DNA of 64,000 nt from Terrabacter sp. Ter38 (GCF_024519435.1 NZ_JALJRZ010000011.1:1-64000); one strand, 5' to 3'. Counted from the stretch's first letter, positions 54,633 to 62,891 are shown. Made by a program: numbers and translations. The notes: generated from the sequence alone by a model not told the origin.

Positions 54633-54671
54633 GCCCGTCGTCGGCGCCGGCGGCGCCGATGCCAGAACGAC

Positions 54672-54716
54672 ACGGCCCCGAGGGCCCGGACATTTCCGGG
54701 CACTCGGGGCCGTTTC
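54672..54716 (+). terminator. rho-independent-type terminator after DUF1206
   Basis: ACGGCCCCGAG (54672-54682) pairs with CTCGGGGCCGT (54703-54713), with an inner GCCCGG/CCGGGC stem (54684-54701), followed by a short T-run. Confidence 0.8.
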
Positions 54717-54786
54717 CGTGGCGGGTGCATCACCGGCGCCTCCTGCTCCTCTGTGTGTTCACGCATCACGAGTGCAGGAGGACACC

Positions 54787-54957
54787 ATGAACACGACGTA
54801 CCTGAACGAGGCCATCGCCCGCCAGCGCACCGCCGACCTCGGTCGCCGGACCCGGCGCGCCCAACGACCCGTCGTCGACCCGCAGACGACGCCTCGCCGG
54901 GGCGTGATCCTCATCCTCGGGTGGCGGATGCACCGGTCGCAGGTGTCCCCCGGATAG
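54787..54957 (+). CDS. small basic protein, 56 residues
   Basis: The ATG at 54787 has GGAGGA at ideal spacing. The product starts MNTTYLNEAIARQRTADLGR, then RRTRRAQRPV and ends with a short hydrophobic patch (GVILILGWRM). Its N-terminal helix resembles that of the small protein at 53568-53741 (EAIARQRTADLGRRTRRAQ against ALVAQREADLERRAELAR). A strong terminator precedes it and a 25-bp hairpin follows, so it is an independent transcription unit. Function unknown. Confidence 0.62.
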   Translation: MNTTYLNEAIARQRTADLGRRTRRAQRPVVDPQTTPRRGVILILGWRMHRSQVSPG

Positions 54958-54966
54958 TGCGCCGCG

Positions 54967-55029
54967 GGCACGACAACGGCGATGGCCGGGAGCCTGGATC
55001 GGGTTCCCGGCCATCGCCGTTGTCGTGCC
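54967..55029. terminator. 25-bp perfect hairpin between convergent genes
   Basis: A 25-bp arm (GGCACGACAACGGCGATGGC, then CGGGA, 54967-54991) is exactly repeated in reverse at 55005-55029 around a 13-nt loop. It lies between the small basic gene and the convergent PAP2 gene and should stop transcription from both sides. Confidence 0.8.
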
Positions 55030-55040
55030 GGAGCCGAGCG

Positions 55041-55772
55041 TCAGCGCGAGACGGCCTCGCGGACGGCCGAGGTCGCACGGTCGCCGGTCGTCCGACGGCG
55101 CAGGTAGTTCCACGCGAGCAGTGCGCACACGATGCCGTTGACCAGCCCGACGAGGATGTCGACGAGGTGGTGCATGCCCCGGTAGAGCCTGGCGTAGCCG
55201 ACGAGGAGCGGCACGATCGCGCAGACCACGGTCACGACGCGGCGCAGCCACACCGTCTCGATGCGCTGGGCCATGAGGGCGAAGGTCAGGTAGAGCGCCG
55301 TCGCGGCACCCATGTGGCCGCTGGGGTAGCTCGACGTCGGGGGCGCCGGGTCGAGGTGCTCGACCGTCGGACGCTTGCGATCGGTGAGGGTCGTCGCGGC
55401 GACGAAGACGCTCGCCTGGGCGGCGATCGCGATGGCCGGGATGATGGCATACCACCACTGCTTGGTACGCCACCACACGATGGCCACGACGATGACGCAG
55501 ACGCCGATGACGATCTCGGTGTTGCCGATGTGCGACCAGACCGCCGTGATCGAGTTCATCGTCGCGGTGCGGCCCGCGGCGACGGACTTGCTCAGGTCGT
55601 TCTCCCACGGGAGGTCCTTGAGGGGGCCGACGATGAGGAAGCCGAGCCCGACGATGAGACCGAAGAGGACGACGGCGGGCGCGAGCACCCGTAGCGCGAT
55701 GTCGCGCAGGGCCGACCCCACGGTCGGTCGGGAGGAGTCGATCTCGTAACGGTGGACGAAGGTGTGGTTCAC
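55041..55772 (-). CDS. PAP2-family membrane phosphatase, copy 1
   Basis: 243 residues, six membrane helices. The PAP2 catalytic motifs are TLTDRKRPTVEHL, SYPSGHMGAA (catalytic His) and RLYRGMHHLVDIL. Such enzymes dephosphorylate phosphatidate, undecaprenyl diphosphate or related lipids outside the membrane. The GTG start overlaps the stop of the second PAP2 gene (GTGA). The last motif has HHLVD where H-x-x-x-D is expected, which still fits. Confidence 0.87.
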   Translation of the reverse strand: MNHTFVHRYEIDSSRPTVGSALRDIALRVLAPAVVLFGLIVGLGFLIVGPLKDLPWENDLSKSVAAGRTATMNSITAVWSHIGNTEIVIGVCVIVVAIVWWRTKQWWYAIIPAIAIAAQASVFVAATTLTDRKRPTVEHLDPAPPTSSYPSGHMGAATALYLTFALMAQRIETVWLRRVVTVVCAIVPLLVGYARLYRGMHHLVDILVGLVNGIVCALLAWNYLRRRTTGDRATSAVREAVSR

Positions 55773-56512
55773 GTGCTGCCTTTCGATGACTCGGGCCCGA
55801 CGTCCCCCTCCGGCGGAGGGGACTCGTCCGGACTCTGGGGGTTCCACCCGAGGTAGCCGACGTAGGACGCCGTGCCCAGGCCGACACCGAAGAGGATCCC
55901 GGCCAGGACGTCTGAGGGGTAGTGCACGCCGAGGAAGACGCGGTCGAGGGCCGTCAGGACGACGTATGCCGTCATCCCGGCCACCAGCCAGCGGCGGGCG
56001 ACGGGCGTCAGCAGCGGCCAGAGCAGGAGGGTCATGACCGTCGCGATGGCCGCGGCGTTGGCCACGTGGCCCGAGGGGAAGCTGTAGCCCGGGGCGTGCG
56101 AGATGGGGTCGGTGACGACGGGGCGGGCCCGCCGGACGACCTCCTTGAGGACGAGCTGGAGGTTCCAGGCGACCATCATCGTGAGGAAGGCCCAGAGACA
56201 CCTGGTCGCGAGCTCACGGTGGCGGCGCCACACGACGAGGCACACGACCGACGCGACGATGTAGACCCGCATCGGCTGGGTGACCTCCTGCCACACGAGC
56301 AGGACGGTCTTGAGCCACGGGTTGTCACGGGTGATGTCGGTCGCCGCGACGATGAGCCGCTCGTCGAGCTCGACGACAGGGCGGAACTTCTCGCGCACGA
56401 CGAACGCGAGAGCCGTGACGGGGACGGCGAAGGCGAGGCCGAACCCCACGGCCCTGAGCAGGCGGCGGCCGCGACCCGCGGGTCGCCGGCCGTCAGGACG
56501 TCGCTCAGCCAA
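55769..56512 (-). CDS. PAP2-family membrane phosphatase, copy 2
   Basis: 247 residues if the TTG at 56512 is the start, overlapping the dagK stop by 8 nt; a GTG 21 codons downstream is possible. Motifs KEVVRRARP, SFPSGHVANA and RVFLGVHYPSDVLAG are complete. It shares the fold but little else with copy 1, so the pair is probably functionally split (for example phosphatidate against a polyprenyl diphosphate). The operon order dagK-PAP2-PAP2 couples making and removing lipid phosphate. Confidence 0.87.
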   Translation of the reverse strand: MAERRPDGRRPAGRGRRLLRAVGFGLAFAVPVTALAFVVREKFRPVVELDERLIVAATDITRDNPWLKTVLLVWQEVTQPMRVYIVASVVCLVVWRRHRELATRCLWAFLTMMVAWNLQLVLKEVVRRARPVVTDPISHAPGYSFPSGHVANAAAIATVMTLLLWPLLTPVARRWLVAGMTAYVVLTALDRVFLGVHYPSDVLAGILFGVGLGTASYVGYLGWNPQSPDESPPPEGDVGPESSKGST

Positions 56513-57533
56513 CTCGGACCACCAGGGAGTCGGGGAGGATGCGGATGCCCAGGGAGACGTGCTCGCCGATCGGGTCGCCGTCGATCTCCGCCTCGACGGG
56601 TCGGCCCGCGGTCACGGTGAACTCGCGGCCGCGGAAGCGGTCGAGCCGGCCGTGACCGGCGCGGTGCCGGGTCACGACGTCGGAGATGACGGAGATCCAG
56701 CCGAGGGCACCCTTGGGCGCGACGACGACGGCGTCGAGGATGCCGTCGTCCACCTTCGCCTCGGGCATCAGCTCGATGCCGCCCTGGAGGGTGCCGCAGT
56801 TGCCGACGACGACGGTGCGCGCGTGCCGGCTCACCGACCCGCTGTGCTCGTCGTCGTCGCGCTCGTGGTCGCCACTCTCTCCCGTCACGCCGGAGCCGCC
56901 CTTCGAGGCGACGTCGACGCGGAAGCCGCGGCTGAAGACCTGGCGCAGTCCGCTGAAGACGTAGGCCACCCAGCCGACGGCGGCCTTGACCTTCTCGTTG
57001 GTGCCGGCCATGACCTGGCCGTCGAGGCCGAGGCCGGCCATGACGAGGAAGACCTCCTCTTCGTCGTCGACCTGCGACCCGCCGTCGTGCGTGCCGTGGC
57101 TCTCGCGCGGCTCGATCGGCTGGTCGGCGACACGCATGAGGCCCACGTCGATCCGGCGGTCGGTGCCACCGAGCATCGCCTCGACGGCGTCCTCGAGGGA
57201 GTCGACGGGCAGGCCGAGGTTGCGCGCGAGGAGGTTGCCCGTGCCGCCGGGGAGCAGACCGAGGGCGACATCGGACCCGACGAGCGCGGAGGCGACCGCG
57301 CGGACGGTGCCGTCACCGCCGAGCGAGGCGACGACGTCGGAGCCGGCACGCACCGCTTCGCGGCCCTGCTTCTCGCCGGTCTCCTGCTCTGTCGTCTCGA
57401 TCCACGACGGGTCCTCCCAGCCGTGGCGGGCCGCGGCCTTGGCCACGAGCTCCTGCGTTGCGACGAGGTCGTCGACCTTGACCGGGTTGTAGACGACGGT
57501 GAGGCGGCGACGAGCGCTGGGCGTGTCGGACAT
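56505..57533 (-). CDS. diacylglycerol/lipid kinase (DagK catalytic domain)
   Basis: 342 residues. LTVVYNPVKVDD begins the catalytic domain, SLGGDGTVRAVASAL is the nucleotide-binding GGDGT loop, and LLPGGTGNLLARNLGLP follows. The all-beta C-terminal domain carries EAEIDGDPIGEHVSL. It phosphorylates diacylglycerol or a related lipid with ATP. An acidic insert (GDHERDDDEHSGSV) interrupts the C-terminal domain. TAGGAT 7 nt before the ATG suggests a leaderless message. The downstream PAP2 genes could reverse the reaction. Confidence 0.91.
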   Translation of the reverse strand: MSDTPSARRRLTVVYNPVKVDDLVATQELVAKAAARHGWEDPSWIETTEQETGEKQGREAVRAGSDVVASLGGDGTVRAVASALVGSDVALGLLPGGTGNLLARNLGLPVDSLEDAVEAMLGGTDRRIDVGLMRVADQPIEPRESHGTHDGGSQVDDEEEVFLVMAGLGLDGQVMAGTNEKVKAAVGWVAYVFSGLRQVFSRGFRVDVASKGGSGVTGESGDHERDDDEHSGSVSRHARTVVVGNCGTLQGGIELMPEAKVDDGILDAVVVAPKGALGWISVISDVVTRHRAGHGRLDRFRGREFTVTAGRPVEAEIDGDPIGEHVSLGIRILPDSLVVRVG

Positions 57534-57540
57534 GGTGGGG

Positions 57541-57546
57541 ATCCTA
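57541..57546 (-). promoter_or_regulatory. leaderless-type -10 hexamer (TAGGAT) of the lipid kinase operon
   Basis: TAGGAT on the minus strand ends 7 nt before the ATG at 57533. Confidence 0.45.
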
Positions 57547-57669
57547 GGGCTCGGGGCGTGAGGGGGCGGCCGTCGAGCGGGGCCGATGCGTGACATACCC
57601 CGACCCGGCACCCAGCCGACCACCAGCGCATCACCAGCCGGCGTCCAGCCTCGTGGGCGCGCGCGGCGG

Positions 57670-57675
57670 TAGCCT
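57670..57675 (+). promoter_or_regulatory. leaderless-type -10 hexamer (TAGCCT) of the DUF1345 gene
   Basis: TAGCCT ends 6 nt before the GTG at 57682. Confidence 0.45.
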
Positions 57676-57681
57676 CCGAAG

Positions 57682-58320
57682 GTGCCCACCATCCGCCGAC
57701 GCCTCGCCGTCGCCGTGCTCGTCGGGGTCCTGGTCGGCCTGTTCGTACCGCTCGGTGCGGCCGGCGAGCTGCTGACCCACGCCCTCACCGGTTTCGTGGC
57801 CGGCGGCCTCGCCTTCGCGGTGCCACTGCTCGTGCACGTCCTCGGACACGACGCCCCCTCCACGCGGGCGCGGGTCGAGGGTCGCGACGGCGATGCGGCG
57901 TGGTACGACGTGGTCGTCATCACCGTGGGCCTCGCCAGTCTGGCGGGCGTCGGCATCCTCCTCGTCGGAGGTCAGGCGAAGGGAACCGCGCAGGTCCTGG
58001 ATGCCCTCGTCGGGGTCGGCGCGGTCGCGGTCGGCTGGCTCTGCGTCCACACCGTCTATCTCCTGCGCTACGCCCGCGTCTACTACGCCAGCCCCACGCC
58101 GCCCATCGACTTCAACCAGGACGAGGACCCGACGTTCTCCGACTTCGCCTACTTCTCCTTCAACCTCGGCATGGCCTACCAGGTCTCGGACACCGACCTC
58201 AAGACCTCCGACGTGCGCCGGGTCGTGCTCGGGCACACGATGCTCGCCTACCTCTACGGCACCATCGTCATCGCCGCGACGATCAACCTCGTCGCGGGCA
58301 TCGGCGGCTCACTCGGCTAG
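57682..58320 (+). CDS. DUF1345 family membrane protein
   Basis: 212 residues with five or so membrane helices and the central DUF1345 signature YYASPTPPIDFNQDEDPTFSDFAYFSFNLGMAYQVSDTD. Function unknown. The GTG start is set by the leaderless hexamer. Its TAG stop overlaps the TAG of the convergent ATP-grasp gene in CTAG (58317-58320). Confidence 0.87.
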   Translation: MPTIRRRLAVAVLVGVLVGLFVPLGAAGELLTHALTGFVAGGLAFAVPLLVHVLGHDAPSTRARVEGRDGDAAWYDVVVITVGLASLAGVGILLVGGQAKGTAQVLDALVGVGAVAVGWLCVHTVYLLRYARVYYASPTPPIDFNQDEDPTFSDFAYFSFNLGMAYQVSDTDLKTSDVRRVVLGHTMLAYLYGTIVIAATINLVAGIGGSLG

Positions 58321-59612
58321 GAGACCCCGAGCCGCGCCTTCTCGTCCGTGACCCACAGGCCGATGAGGCCGCCGAAGTGGGCCATGAACCGGTCGCGCTC
58401 GTGCGCCGGGTAGGTCGTGACGACCGTCGACCGGAGCAGGTGGGTGAAGACGTCGGACTGCACCCACTCGAGCACCGCGGCGTCGAGGTGCGGCAGGTGC
58501 TGGTCGCACCACGCCCAGTAGGCGGCCGTGTCGAAGTACTCCTCGGCGATCGCGAGGAACTCGTCGAGCTTCTCCTCGTCGGTGAGGTCGTCTCGGTCGG
58601 CGACGTCGAAGTAACGGCGCATCTCGAGGTCCATCGGGCCGCGTCGACCGGTGATGACGCAGAAGGTCGACCACCGCACGAGCGCCTTGATGGCCCACGG
58701 GAAGTAGTAGTGCAGCGACGTGACGGCGACGTCGGGGCAGGCGTTGGCGTAGTCGATGGGGTAGACGTCGTCACCCTTGACGAGCATCTCGCACGAGTTG
58801 AACTCCCAGCCGAACATCGCGTTGACGATGCGGCTGATGGCCGCGGTCTGCTTGCCGGCCGACGGTGACAGGAAGTCGTAGCTCACGGCATACCGGTTGT
58901 GCATCGGTTGCTCGGGCCGGAAGTCCATGACCATCGTCTCGGGACCGATCGACAGGGCCCGGGCGAAGTGGTCGTACTCGATCGTCGACTGCAGGTGCAT
59001 GAGCATCTCGCCGGACTCGTCGTAGGCCTTGACGAGGTCCTTCTCGTCGTTGATCCGGGAGACACCGCGCCAGCCGCCGCCGTCGAAGGGCTTCATGTAC
59101 AGGGGGTAGCCGAGCTCGTTGGCGATCGACTTGAGGTCGAAGGGTCGGTTGTACTTGGCGCTGGTGTAGGCCCACCGGACGTTGTCGACGGGGTTCTTGT
59201 ACGGGACGAGCCACGTCTCGGGGACCTTGAGCCCCAACCGCATCAGGGCGACGTAGGCGCTGTGCTTCTCCATGGACTGGAAGGTGAAGGGGCTGTTGAG
59301 CAGGTAGGTGTCGTCCATGAGCGCGGCCTTCTTGAGCCACTCGCGCGGGTGGTAGTACCAGTAGGCGAGGCGGTCGATGACGAGCTCGGTACGCACCGAC
59401 TGGCGCAGGTCGAACGGCTCGATGGTGAGGCGCTCGCTCGTCAGCTCGTGGGTGACGCCGTCGTCGGTCGTGATGGGTCCGACGAGCGCGAGCAACGCCT
59501 CGAAGGCGGTGGGCCAGTCCTCCTCGGCGCCGAGCAGGAGACCCACGAGGTGCGTCCTCGTCGACGAGGTGCTCGATGCGGCGGACGGGTCCTGCTGTGC
59601 GGTGTCGGTCAT
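58317..59612 (-). CDS. ATP-grasp family ligase-like protein
   Basis: 431 residues. The central part shows an ATP-grasp fold: GYPLYMKPFDGGGWRGVSRI is the glycine-rich loop with a lysine for ATP, and VYPIDYANACPD supplies metal ligands near the end. Related enzymes join a carboxylate to an amine via acyl-phosphate. The N-terminal domain (RLAYWYYHPREWLKKAALMDD) is not one I can name. An esterase gene lies directly upstream, 72 nt away on the same strand. GGTAGGAGC precedes the ATG. Product unknown. Confidence 0.78.
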   Translation of the reverse strand: MTDTAQQDPSAASSTSSTRTHLVGLLLGAEEDWPTAFEALLALVGPITTDDGVTHELTSERLTIEPFDLRQSVRTELVIDRLAYWYYHPREWLKKAALMDDTYLLNSPFTFQSMEKHSAYVALMRLGLKVPETWLVPYKNPVDNVRWAYTSAKYNRPFDLKSIANELGYPLYMKPFDGGGWRGVSRINDEKDLVKAYDESGEMLMHLQSTIEYDHFARALSIGPETMVMDFRPEQPMHNRYAVSYDFLSPSAGKQTAAISRIVNAMFGWEFNSCEMLVKGDDVYPIDYANACPDVAVTSLHYYFPWAIKALVRWSTFCVITGRRGPMDLEMRRYFDVADRDDLTDEEKLDEFLAIAEEYFDTAAYWAWCDQHLPHLDAAVLEWVQSDVFTHLLRSTVVTTYPAHERDRFMAHFGGLIGLWVTDEKARLGVS

Positions 59613-59684
59613 CGTGCTGCTCCTACCGTCGGGGGTCGGGTCATCGACTGCGATCCTTGCAGGAACCGCGGCATCTGTCGCCGG

Positions 59685-60395
59685 TCAGCGGGTGTCCGGG
59701 TGGGCGAGCACGTCGAGCAGGTACGGGTCGAACGCCGCTTCCCACGACTGCCAGTCGTGGCGGCCCGGCAGCTCGGTGAACGACACGTCCTGACCGCTCG
59801 CGGCGAGGGTCTGCGCCATCTGGCGGTTGTTCGTCAGGTTGCCCTCCGCCGTGCCGCACGTCATGACGATGCGCGCGTCGGTGCGCCGCCGCCGGACCCG
59901 CCTGACGTTGGTCACGAAGGTCGTGACCCGGTCCCAGAACTCGAACTCCTCCTCGTCGTCGACCCGCTTGCGGAAGAAGGACCCCGACTGCAGGAAGAGC
60001 GCTCCGAACGTCCCCGGGTGCAACCACTCGGCCTGGAGCGAGGCGAGCGCTCCCAGGCTCGCGCCCATGAGGCTCGGCCTCCCGTCGATGGCGTATGCCG
60101 TCCCGACCGTCGGGAGCACGTGTTGGGTGAGCGCCTCGGCCCAGAGCGGGTTGGCGGCATACCGCTCGTTGCGCGGCCCCGGCTCGAGCAGGACGACGCG
60201 GGTCGGCGGGACACGCCCGGCCTCCGTGGCGGCGCGCAGGACCGAGAGGAGGTGGGCACGGCGGGAGTACTCCGGCCCGTCGTGGGCCACGAGCAGCGGG
60301 AGCACGTCGGCTCGGCGCGTGCCGAGCGGCGTGACCACTGCGATGTCGACGTCCCCGACCGGGGTGCCGGTCACCGTGAGCCTCCTGCGCGCCAT
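59685..60395 (-). CDS. esterase of the Fes/EsteraseD-like alpha/beta hydrolase family
   Basis: 236 residues. Nucleophile Ser in LMGASLGALASLQAEW; Asp or Glu acid likely near DARIVMTCGTAEGNLTNN; His in LPGRHDWQSWEAAF. This is the layout of enterochelin-esterase/putative esterase proteins. It lies upstream of the ATP-grasp gene on the same strand, so the pair may make and trim the same compound. TAGGGT 6 nt before the ATG suggests a leaderless message. Confidence 0.82.
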   Translation of the reverse strand: MARRRLTVTGTPVGDVDIAVVTPLGTRRADVLPLLVAHDGPEYSRRAHLLSVLRAATEAGRVPPTRVVLLEPGPRNERYAANPLWAEALTQHVLPTVGTAYAIDGRPSLMGASLGALASLQAEWLHPGTFGALFLQSGSFFRKRVDDEEEFEFWDRVTTFVTNVRRVRRRRTDARIVMTCGTAEGNLTNNRQMAQTLAASGQDVSFTELPGRHDWQSWEAAFDPYLLDVLAHPDTR

Positions 60396-60401
60396 GCCGA
60401 G

Positions 60402-60407
60402 ACCCTA
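60402..60407 (-). promoter_or_regulatory. leaderless-type -10 hexamer (TAGGGT) of the esterase gene
   Basis: TAGGGT on the minus strand ends 6 nt before the ATG at 60395. Confidence 0.45.
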
Positions 60408-60524
60408 TGCGCGGACGCCGACGAGGACGACCCGAGTCGTCGAAGCGGCTGGCGTGTCGTCCAGTTCCGCTGCGGGCGAACGGAATTCGTTGTCCACAGG
60501 TAGGAGTCATCTCTTGCGTCTCGT

Positions 60525-60540
60525 TCGAACAGGTGTTCTA
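60525..60540 (+). promoter_or_regulatory. LexA (SOS) box
   Basis: TCGAAC-AGGT-GTTCTA differs at one position from the actinobacterial LexA palindrome TCGAAC-N4-GTTCGA. It lies 36 nt before the start of the DUF222/HNH gene, in promoter position. Confidence 0.7.
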
Positions 60541-60576
60541 CTTGAGGTATCACAAACCTCGACCCAGGAGCCTCCC

Positions 60577-62070
60577 GTGCCGTACACCCTGTCGCCGCCA
60601 GAGCGCCACGGCGCGCGCTCCGGTGGTCGCTGGCCGGTGCTGCGCATGGAGTGGTCCGCCGACCCGGAGCAACTGGCTCACGCGCTCGACCCTGTCCTTG
60701 CCCGGCTGTCTGAAGGACAAGGGCAAGGGCACGGTCGCGCGAGAGCGGCGACAGCCCTCGAGGGGTTGGCGCGGGCTGGGGAGCGGGTGCTGGCGCAGAT
60801 CCAGGCGCTCGAGGTCGCCAAGGCGCGCCTGGAGGCCGACCTGCTCGCCGCGTACGGCGCGCTGGCCATGATCGAGGCCCAGCAGGTCGACGCGCTGCCC
60901 GCCGGCGCGGCGGCCCGGGTGTCCGCGCGGGTCTCGCCCGAGCGGGTCGTCACCGAGGAGATCGCCCTCGCCACCGGTGTCGGCGTCGGGGAGGTCGCCC
61001 GCCGGGTCGCGGTCGCCACCGCGCCGCGCCGGCACCGGGTCATGGTGGCCGCGCTGGCCCGGGGCGAGACCTCGCTGCACCGGGTGCTGCAGGTCGCCTC
61101 CGACACCACGGCGCTGCCGGAGGCGGACGTGACCGCCGTCGCGCGGGCCGTGCTCGCCCCGACCCGCGACGGGCAGCCCGTCGCGCAGCGCACCTTCACC
61201 GCCCGGCTCCGTCGGTCCGTCGCGTCCGTGGCCACGCGCGGCGCTGCCGAGCGGCACGCGCACGCCCGGTCCCGGCGCGGGGTGTTCGGCCGGCTCACCG
61301 ACGACGGGATGGGCTGGCTGACCGTGACCACCGACGCCGCCAGCATCGCCGCCGTCATGGACCGCCTCGACACCACCGCGCGAGGGCTGCGCGGCGCGGG
61401 CGATGCCCGGAGCCTCGAGCAGCTCCGCGCCGACCTGGCCACCGACGCCCTCCTGAACCGTGGCACCTCCGAACCCGGTGACGCGGCGGCGCTGGCCTGG
61501 ATCGTCGTCCCGTTCGAGGTCGCCACCGGCGAGGCCGACACCGCCTGCGAGCTCCCCGGCCACGGCTGGGTCACCGCCACCCACGCCCGCGAGATCATCA
61601 CCCGCCCCGGATCCGTCTGGGCCACCCTGCCCGTCGACCTGCCCACCGGCCGGGCCCTGTCCCGCCCGACCCGCAGCTACCGCCCGACGCGCGCCATGGT
61701 CGAACACGTCCAAGCGGTCGACGGCGTCTGCCGCGGACCCGACTGTCAGGTCCCCGCCACCCGCTGCGACCTCGACCACGAGACCCCCTGGCCCACCGGG
61801 CCCACCAGCGTCGGCAACCTCCACGCCAAGCACCGCCTCCACCACAACCTCAAGACCGACGGCATCTGGACCTCCACCCCGACCCCCGACGACGGCCTCG
61901 CCTGGACCACCCTCACCGGCCGCAGCTACACGACCCACCCCAAGAACTGGCGCGACGGTGCAGACCCACCGGCAGGACGGGGCGGTCCCACCACGTCATC
62001 TGATCCCCCACAGGCGCAAGGCGATTCAGGCCATCGTCATCTTGGCGCACACGACCCGCCACCCTTCTGA
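60577..62070 (+). CDS. DUF222 (13E12-type) HNH endonuclease
   Basis: 497 residues. A long N-terminal DUF222 part (LAATGVGVGEVARRVAVAT region) is followed by the HNH nuclease motif CRGPDCQVPATRCDLDHETPW ... NLHAKHRLHHNLKT. Multi-copy families of such genes are typical of actinobacteria; their role is unclear. AGGAG lies 7 nt before the GTG. The upstream LexA box predicts induction by DNA damage, as is reported for some 13E12 genes in Mycobacterium tuberculosis. The C-terminal tail is low-complexity. Confidence 0.9.
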   Translation: MPYTLSPPERHGARSGGRWPVLRMEWSADPEQLAHALDPVLARLSEGQGQGHGRARAATALEGLARAGERVLAQIQALEVAKARLEADLLAAYGALAMIEAQQVDALPAGAAARVSARVSPERVVTEEIALATGVGVGEVARRVAVATAPRRHRVMVAALARGETSLHRVLQVASDTTALPEADVTAVARAVLAPTRDGQPVAQRTFTARLRRSVASVATRGAAERHAHARSRRGVFGRLTDDGMGWLTVTTDAASIAAVMDRLDTTARGLRGAGDARSLEQLRADLATDALLNRGTSEPGDAAALAWIVVPFEVATGEADTACELPGHGWVTATHAREIITRPGSVWATLPVDLPTGRALSRPTRSYRPTRAMVEHVQAVDGVCRGPDCQVPATRCDLDHETPWPTGPTSVGNLHAKHRLHHNLKTDGIWTSTPTPDDGLAWTTLTGRSYTTHPKNWRDGADPPAGRGGPTTSSDPPQAQGDSGHRHLGAHDPPPF

Positions 62071-62098
62071 GGGTGCCGCGCCGCGCCAGGAACGCAGG

Positions 62099-62464
62099 TC
62101 AGGAGTGCAGGGTTGCGACATGGTCACGCGCCCGCGTGAGCCAGACCCGGCGCTCCGCGGTGGACATCTGAGCCGGAAGGCTGCGATACGCCTTCATCCG
62201 GCGCGCGCCCATCGTCAGGATCTCGGAGCCCGGCAGGGTCTCGAGCTCGGCCAGAGCATCCGGATCGAGCTTCACGCCGATGACGTCGTCGAGCGCGACG
62301 GCGAAGACGTGCCCGTCGACGAGGGCGGCGAGCGTCCCGAACATCGGGCGCAGCTCGACCCCGGGGGCGTCGTCGAGGAGCGCGCGCAGCTCGGAGCGAG
62401 TGGCCGACTCGGCGTCGCCGGCGTCGCCGGCGTCGCTCGAGTGGCTGGCGTCGCTGGGGACCAC
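62099..62464 (-). CDS. TfoX/Sxy N-terminal-domain protein, copy 1
   Basis: 121 residues. Conserved MFGTLAALVDGHVFAVALDDVIGVKLDP and the C-terminal RMKAYRSLPAQM match TfoX-type N-terminal domains. These small proteins resemble the competence regulator's N-half but lack its C-half. A Ser/Asp/Ala-rich N-terminal stretch comes from repeated GCGTCGCCG units. It starts (GTG) 5 nt after the stop of copy 2. Role unknown. Confidence 0.83.
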   Translation of the reverse strand: MVPSDASHSSDAGDAGDAESATRSELRALLDDAPGVELRPMFGTLAALVDGHVFAVALDDVIGVKLDPDALAELETLPGSEILTMGARRMKAYRSLPAQMSTAERRVWLTRARDHVATLHS

Positions 62465-62469
62465 GACGG

Positions 62470-62814
62470 CTACTTCTTCGGCTTCTTGACCTTGGGAGGG
62501 AGCGTCGCGACGTGGTCGCGGGCCCGGTCGACCCAGGCAGTCAGGGCAGCGTCGTCGAGGTCAGACGGCAGCGAGAGGTAACCACCCATGGGACGCCCGG
62601 CCGGACCGAACGGTCCGCTGCCCGGCAGCGCCCCCAGCTCCTCGAGCCCGGCCGGATCGAGCTTGACGCCGACATCCTCGCCGAACAGGCCGGCGAACAT
62701 GTTGCCGTTGACGAAGGCCCCGAGGCTGCCGAACATCGGCTTGACCTCGACACCCGGCGCGTCGGACACGAGACCCCGGAACCGCGCCTTGGACTCATCA
62801 CTGTGCTTCGGCAT
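62470..62814 (-). CDS. TfoX/Sxy N-terminal-domain protein, copy 2
   Basis: 114 residues from the ATG at 62814 (MPKHSDESKARFRG), which has GGAGG at 7 nt; an ATG two codons upstream is too close to it. The core (VEVKPMFGSLGAFVNGNMFAGLFGEDVGVKLDP) parallels copy 1, and both end in a RARDHVATL helix, so the two are tandem paralogues. A Lys-rich tail (KVKKPKK) is unique to this copy. Confidence 0.85.
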   Translation of the reverse strand: MPKHSDESKARFRGLVSDAPGVEVKPMFGSLGAFVNGNMFAGLFGEDVGVKLDPAGLEELGALPGSGPFGPAGRPMGGYLSLPSDLDDAALTAWVDRARDHVATLPPKVKKPKK

Positions 62815-62891
62815 GTCCATGCCTCCATGACACCACCACGCAGGTCGCCGTGGCCTCGCTTCGGGTGCGATCCGGGCACCGGCGCCGGGCG

